NCBI GenBank assembly: GCA_937897495.1
Contig: CALCBL010000254.1
Span: forward strand, 1-7,352
Reading direction: 5' to 3'
Length of the DNA: 7,352 nucleotides
From: an uncultured Burkholderiales bacterium
Lineage (GTDB): Bacteria; Pseudomonadota; Gammaproteobacteria; Burkholderiales; Burkholderiaceae_C
The translations under genes and the position numbers were made by a program. The notes beneath the pieces are model-generated. The model saw only the letters and a program-made list of their open reading frames with translations, searched no databases and had not been told where the DNA came from. Below are positions 6,798-7,352 of the stretch, one piece after another; within the stretch, counting starts at the first letter, position 1; each line of letters starts with the position of its first letter.

Positions 6798-6855
6798 AAA
6801 TTTATTATTCCATTTATTGAAATATTGACATAAACTGGATTGAATTTATTTCACT
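6790..6855. repeat. Long-range inverted repeat flanking the regulator promoter
   Basis: The 13-base arms AGAGAAATAAATT (6790-6802) and AATTTATTTCACT (6843-6855) are inverted copies with one mismatch. Their centres are 53 bp apart, close to five helical turns. The left arm overlaps the 6777-6797 palindrome and contains most of a perfect 12-base palindrome, AATAAATTTATT (6795-6806). The right arm ends with ATTTCACT, an exact direct copy of 6777-6784. The right arm lies over the -10/start region of the regulator gene, which would suit autoregulation. Confidence 0.45.
6817..6852 (+). promoter_or_regulatory. Candidate promoter of the IclR-family gene
   Basis: Two overlapping sigma70-like options are visible. 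One is a perfect -35 TTGACA (6825-6830) with a weak -10 TATTTC (6847-6852) at 16 bases. The other is TTGAAA (6817-6822) with TTGAAT (6840-6845) at 17 bases. Either would give a very short 5' leader before the ATG at 6865. The right arm of the inverted repeat overlaps these elements. Confidence 0.35.
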
Positions 6856-6864
6856 GAGCGATTC

Positions 6865-7352
6865 ATGAAAGAACTTCAAACAGGTACAGGCACCCTTGAG
6901 AGAGCCTTTGCAATTATCAAAAATCTGTCAGATGCCAAGGCAGAGGGTGCACGTGTGACGCAGATCGCAAAGGATGTTGGGCTGACCCAAGCTACGGTGC
7001 ACCGCACATTGCAAGCGCTCGTTTTACAAAATGTGGTTGAGCAAGATGAACGGACCAAGCACTACAGACTCAGCGTGGACTTCTTTGTGCTGGCGGCCAG
7101 GGCTGGTAATCCGCTTAACTTGCGTGAAATATGTCGCCCCGTGATGTTGCGCTTGTGCGCGAGTCTGGGCGATACCTTATTTCTGTTGGCTCGAAGTGGT
7201 TTTGATGCCGTGTGCATCGATCGAAGTGAAGGCCCGTTTCCCATTCGCTCTTTCACTGGCGACATTGGTGGCCGCATTGCTTTGGGTGTAGGGCAGGGCA
7301 GTTTGGCTATTTTGGCGTTCTTGCCAGAAGCCGAAAGAGATGAGGTGATTCG
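6865..7352 (+). CDS. IclR-family transcriptional regulator, cut by the right window edge
   Basis: An ATG at 6865 opens a frame that stays open to the end of the window, showing 162 residues of a protein family usually about 250-270 long. The N-terminus is the IclR winged helix-turn-helix: TLERAFAIIKNLSD (10-23), recognition region VTQIAKDVGLTQATVHRTLQ (31-50), then wing LVLQNVVEQDERTKHYRLS (52-70). The ligand-binding domain begins after about residue 85, with LREICRPVMLRLCASLGDTLFL and DAVCIDRSEGPFPIRSF (114-130). The segment GGRIALGVGQGSLAILAFLP (135-154) corresponds to the usual 'PLhatAlGkalLA' region but in the LGVGqGsLA variant form. A TGA at 6841-6843 closes the frame upstream, so 6865 is the only normal start; its ribosome binding site is weak. 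Divergent placement makes it the likely regulator of the transport/dehydrogenase operon. The effector is unknown. Confidence 0.9.
   Translation, partial: MKELQTGTGTLERAFAIIKNLSDAKAEGARVTQIAKDVGLTQATVHRTLQALVLQNVVEQDERTKHYRLSVDFFVLAARAGNPLNLREICRPVMLRLCASLGDTLFLLARSGFDAVCIDRSEGPFPIRSFTGDIGGRIALGVGQGSLAILAFLPEAERDEVI

Larger units (their letters stand above)
6709..6864. promoter_or_regulatory. Divergent promoter/operator region between the operon and the IclR-type regulator
   Basis: This 156-bp non-coding gap separates two divergent start codons, so it must hold promoters for both directions. The part from about 6776 to 6855 is much richer in A and T than the coding DNA around it. For the leftward operon I see TTGACG on the minus strand at 6770-6765 as a -35 candidate. 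The matching -10 at 17 bases is poor (CAAGAT, 6747-6742), and a better -10-like TTTAAT (6737-6732) has no good partner. I therefore cannot fix that promoter. Weak core elements next to repeat sequences would suit a promoter that needs an activator, but that is inference. Confidence 0.6.

Noticed and set aside
6876..7277. Minus-strand open frames opposite the right-hand end
   Set aside because: The plus strand here encodes a clear IclR-family protein; the minus-strand frames are its shadows.

Overview
The window looks like a piece of a proteobacterial chromosome, most likely a betaproteobacterium of the Burkholderiales type. This rests on moderate GC content, dense gene packing and the overall look of the proteins, so the taxonomic call is an inference and not firm. 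There are no RNA genes, CRISPR arrays, insertion sequences or prophage genes. No gene looks broken.

Layout. From about 6708 down to 70 the minus strand carries seven genes with no gap between any of them. Each junction overlaps by 1 or 4 bases (ATGA, TTGA or TAATG type). In order of transcription they are: an ABC-transporter ATPase of the PotA type (6708-5662), two inner-membrane permeases of the PotB and PotC types (5665-4805 and 4808-4014), a small [2Fe-2S] ferredoxin-like subunit (4014-3700), a FAD/pyridine-nucleotide-type oxidoreductase with a C-terminal BFD-like [2Fe-2S] domain (3703-2294), a DAO-family FAD dehydrogenase (2297-1143), and a secreted substrate-binding protein (1146-70). 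Nine bases further on, at 60-1, an eighth gene appears to start and runs off the left edge; only 20 codons are visible.

On the right, a divergent IclR-family regulator starts at 6865 and runs off the right edge. The 156-bp gap between it and the operon is strongly AT-rich. It holds a cluster of related inverted and direct repeats that look like operator sites, plus candidate promoter elements.

How the parts fit. The three oxidoreductase genes match in order, size and cofactor motifs the heterotrimeric amine/imino-acid dehydrogenases: HcnABC hydrogen cyanide synthase, opine/nopaline oxidases, and D-hydroxyproline dehydrogenase. Here they sit between the permease genes and the binding-protein gene of one polyamine/opine-type importer. 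The simplest reading is a dedicated import-and-oxidise unit: a periplasmic protein captures an amine or amino-acid-like compound, the ABC importer brings it in, and the FAD/Fe-S complex dehydrogenates its C-N bond. The IclR protein would control expression in response to the substrate or a product. The identity of the substrate cannot be read from the sequence.
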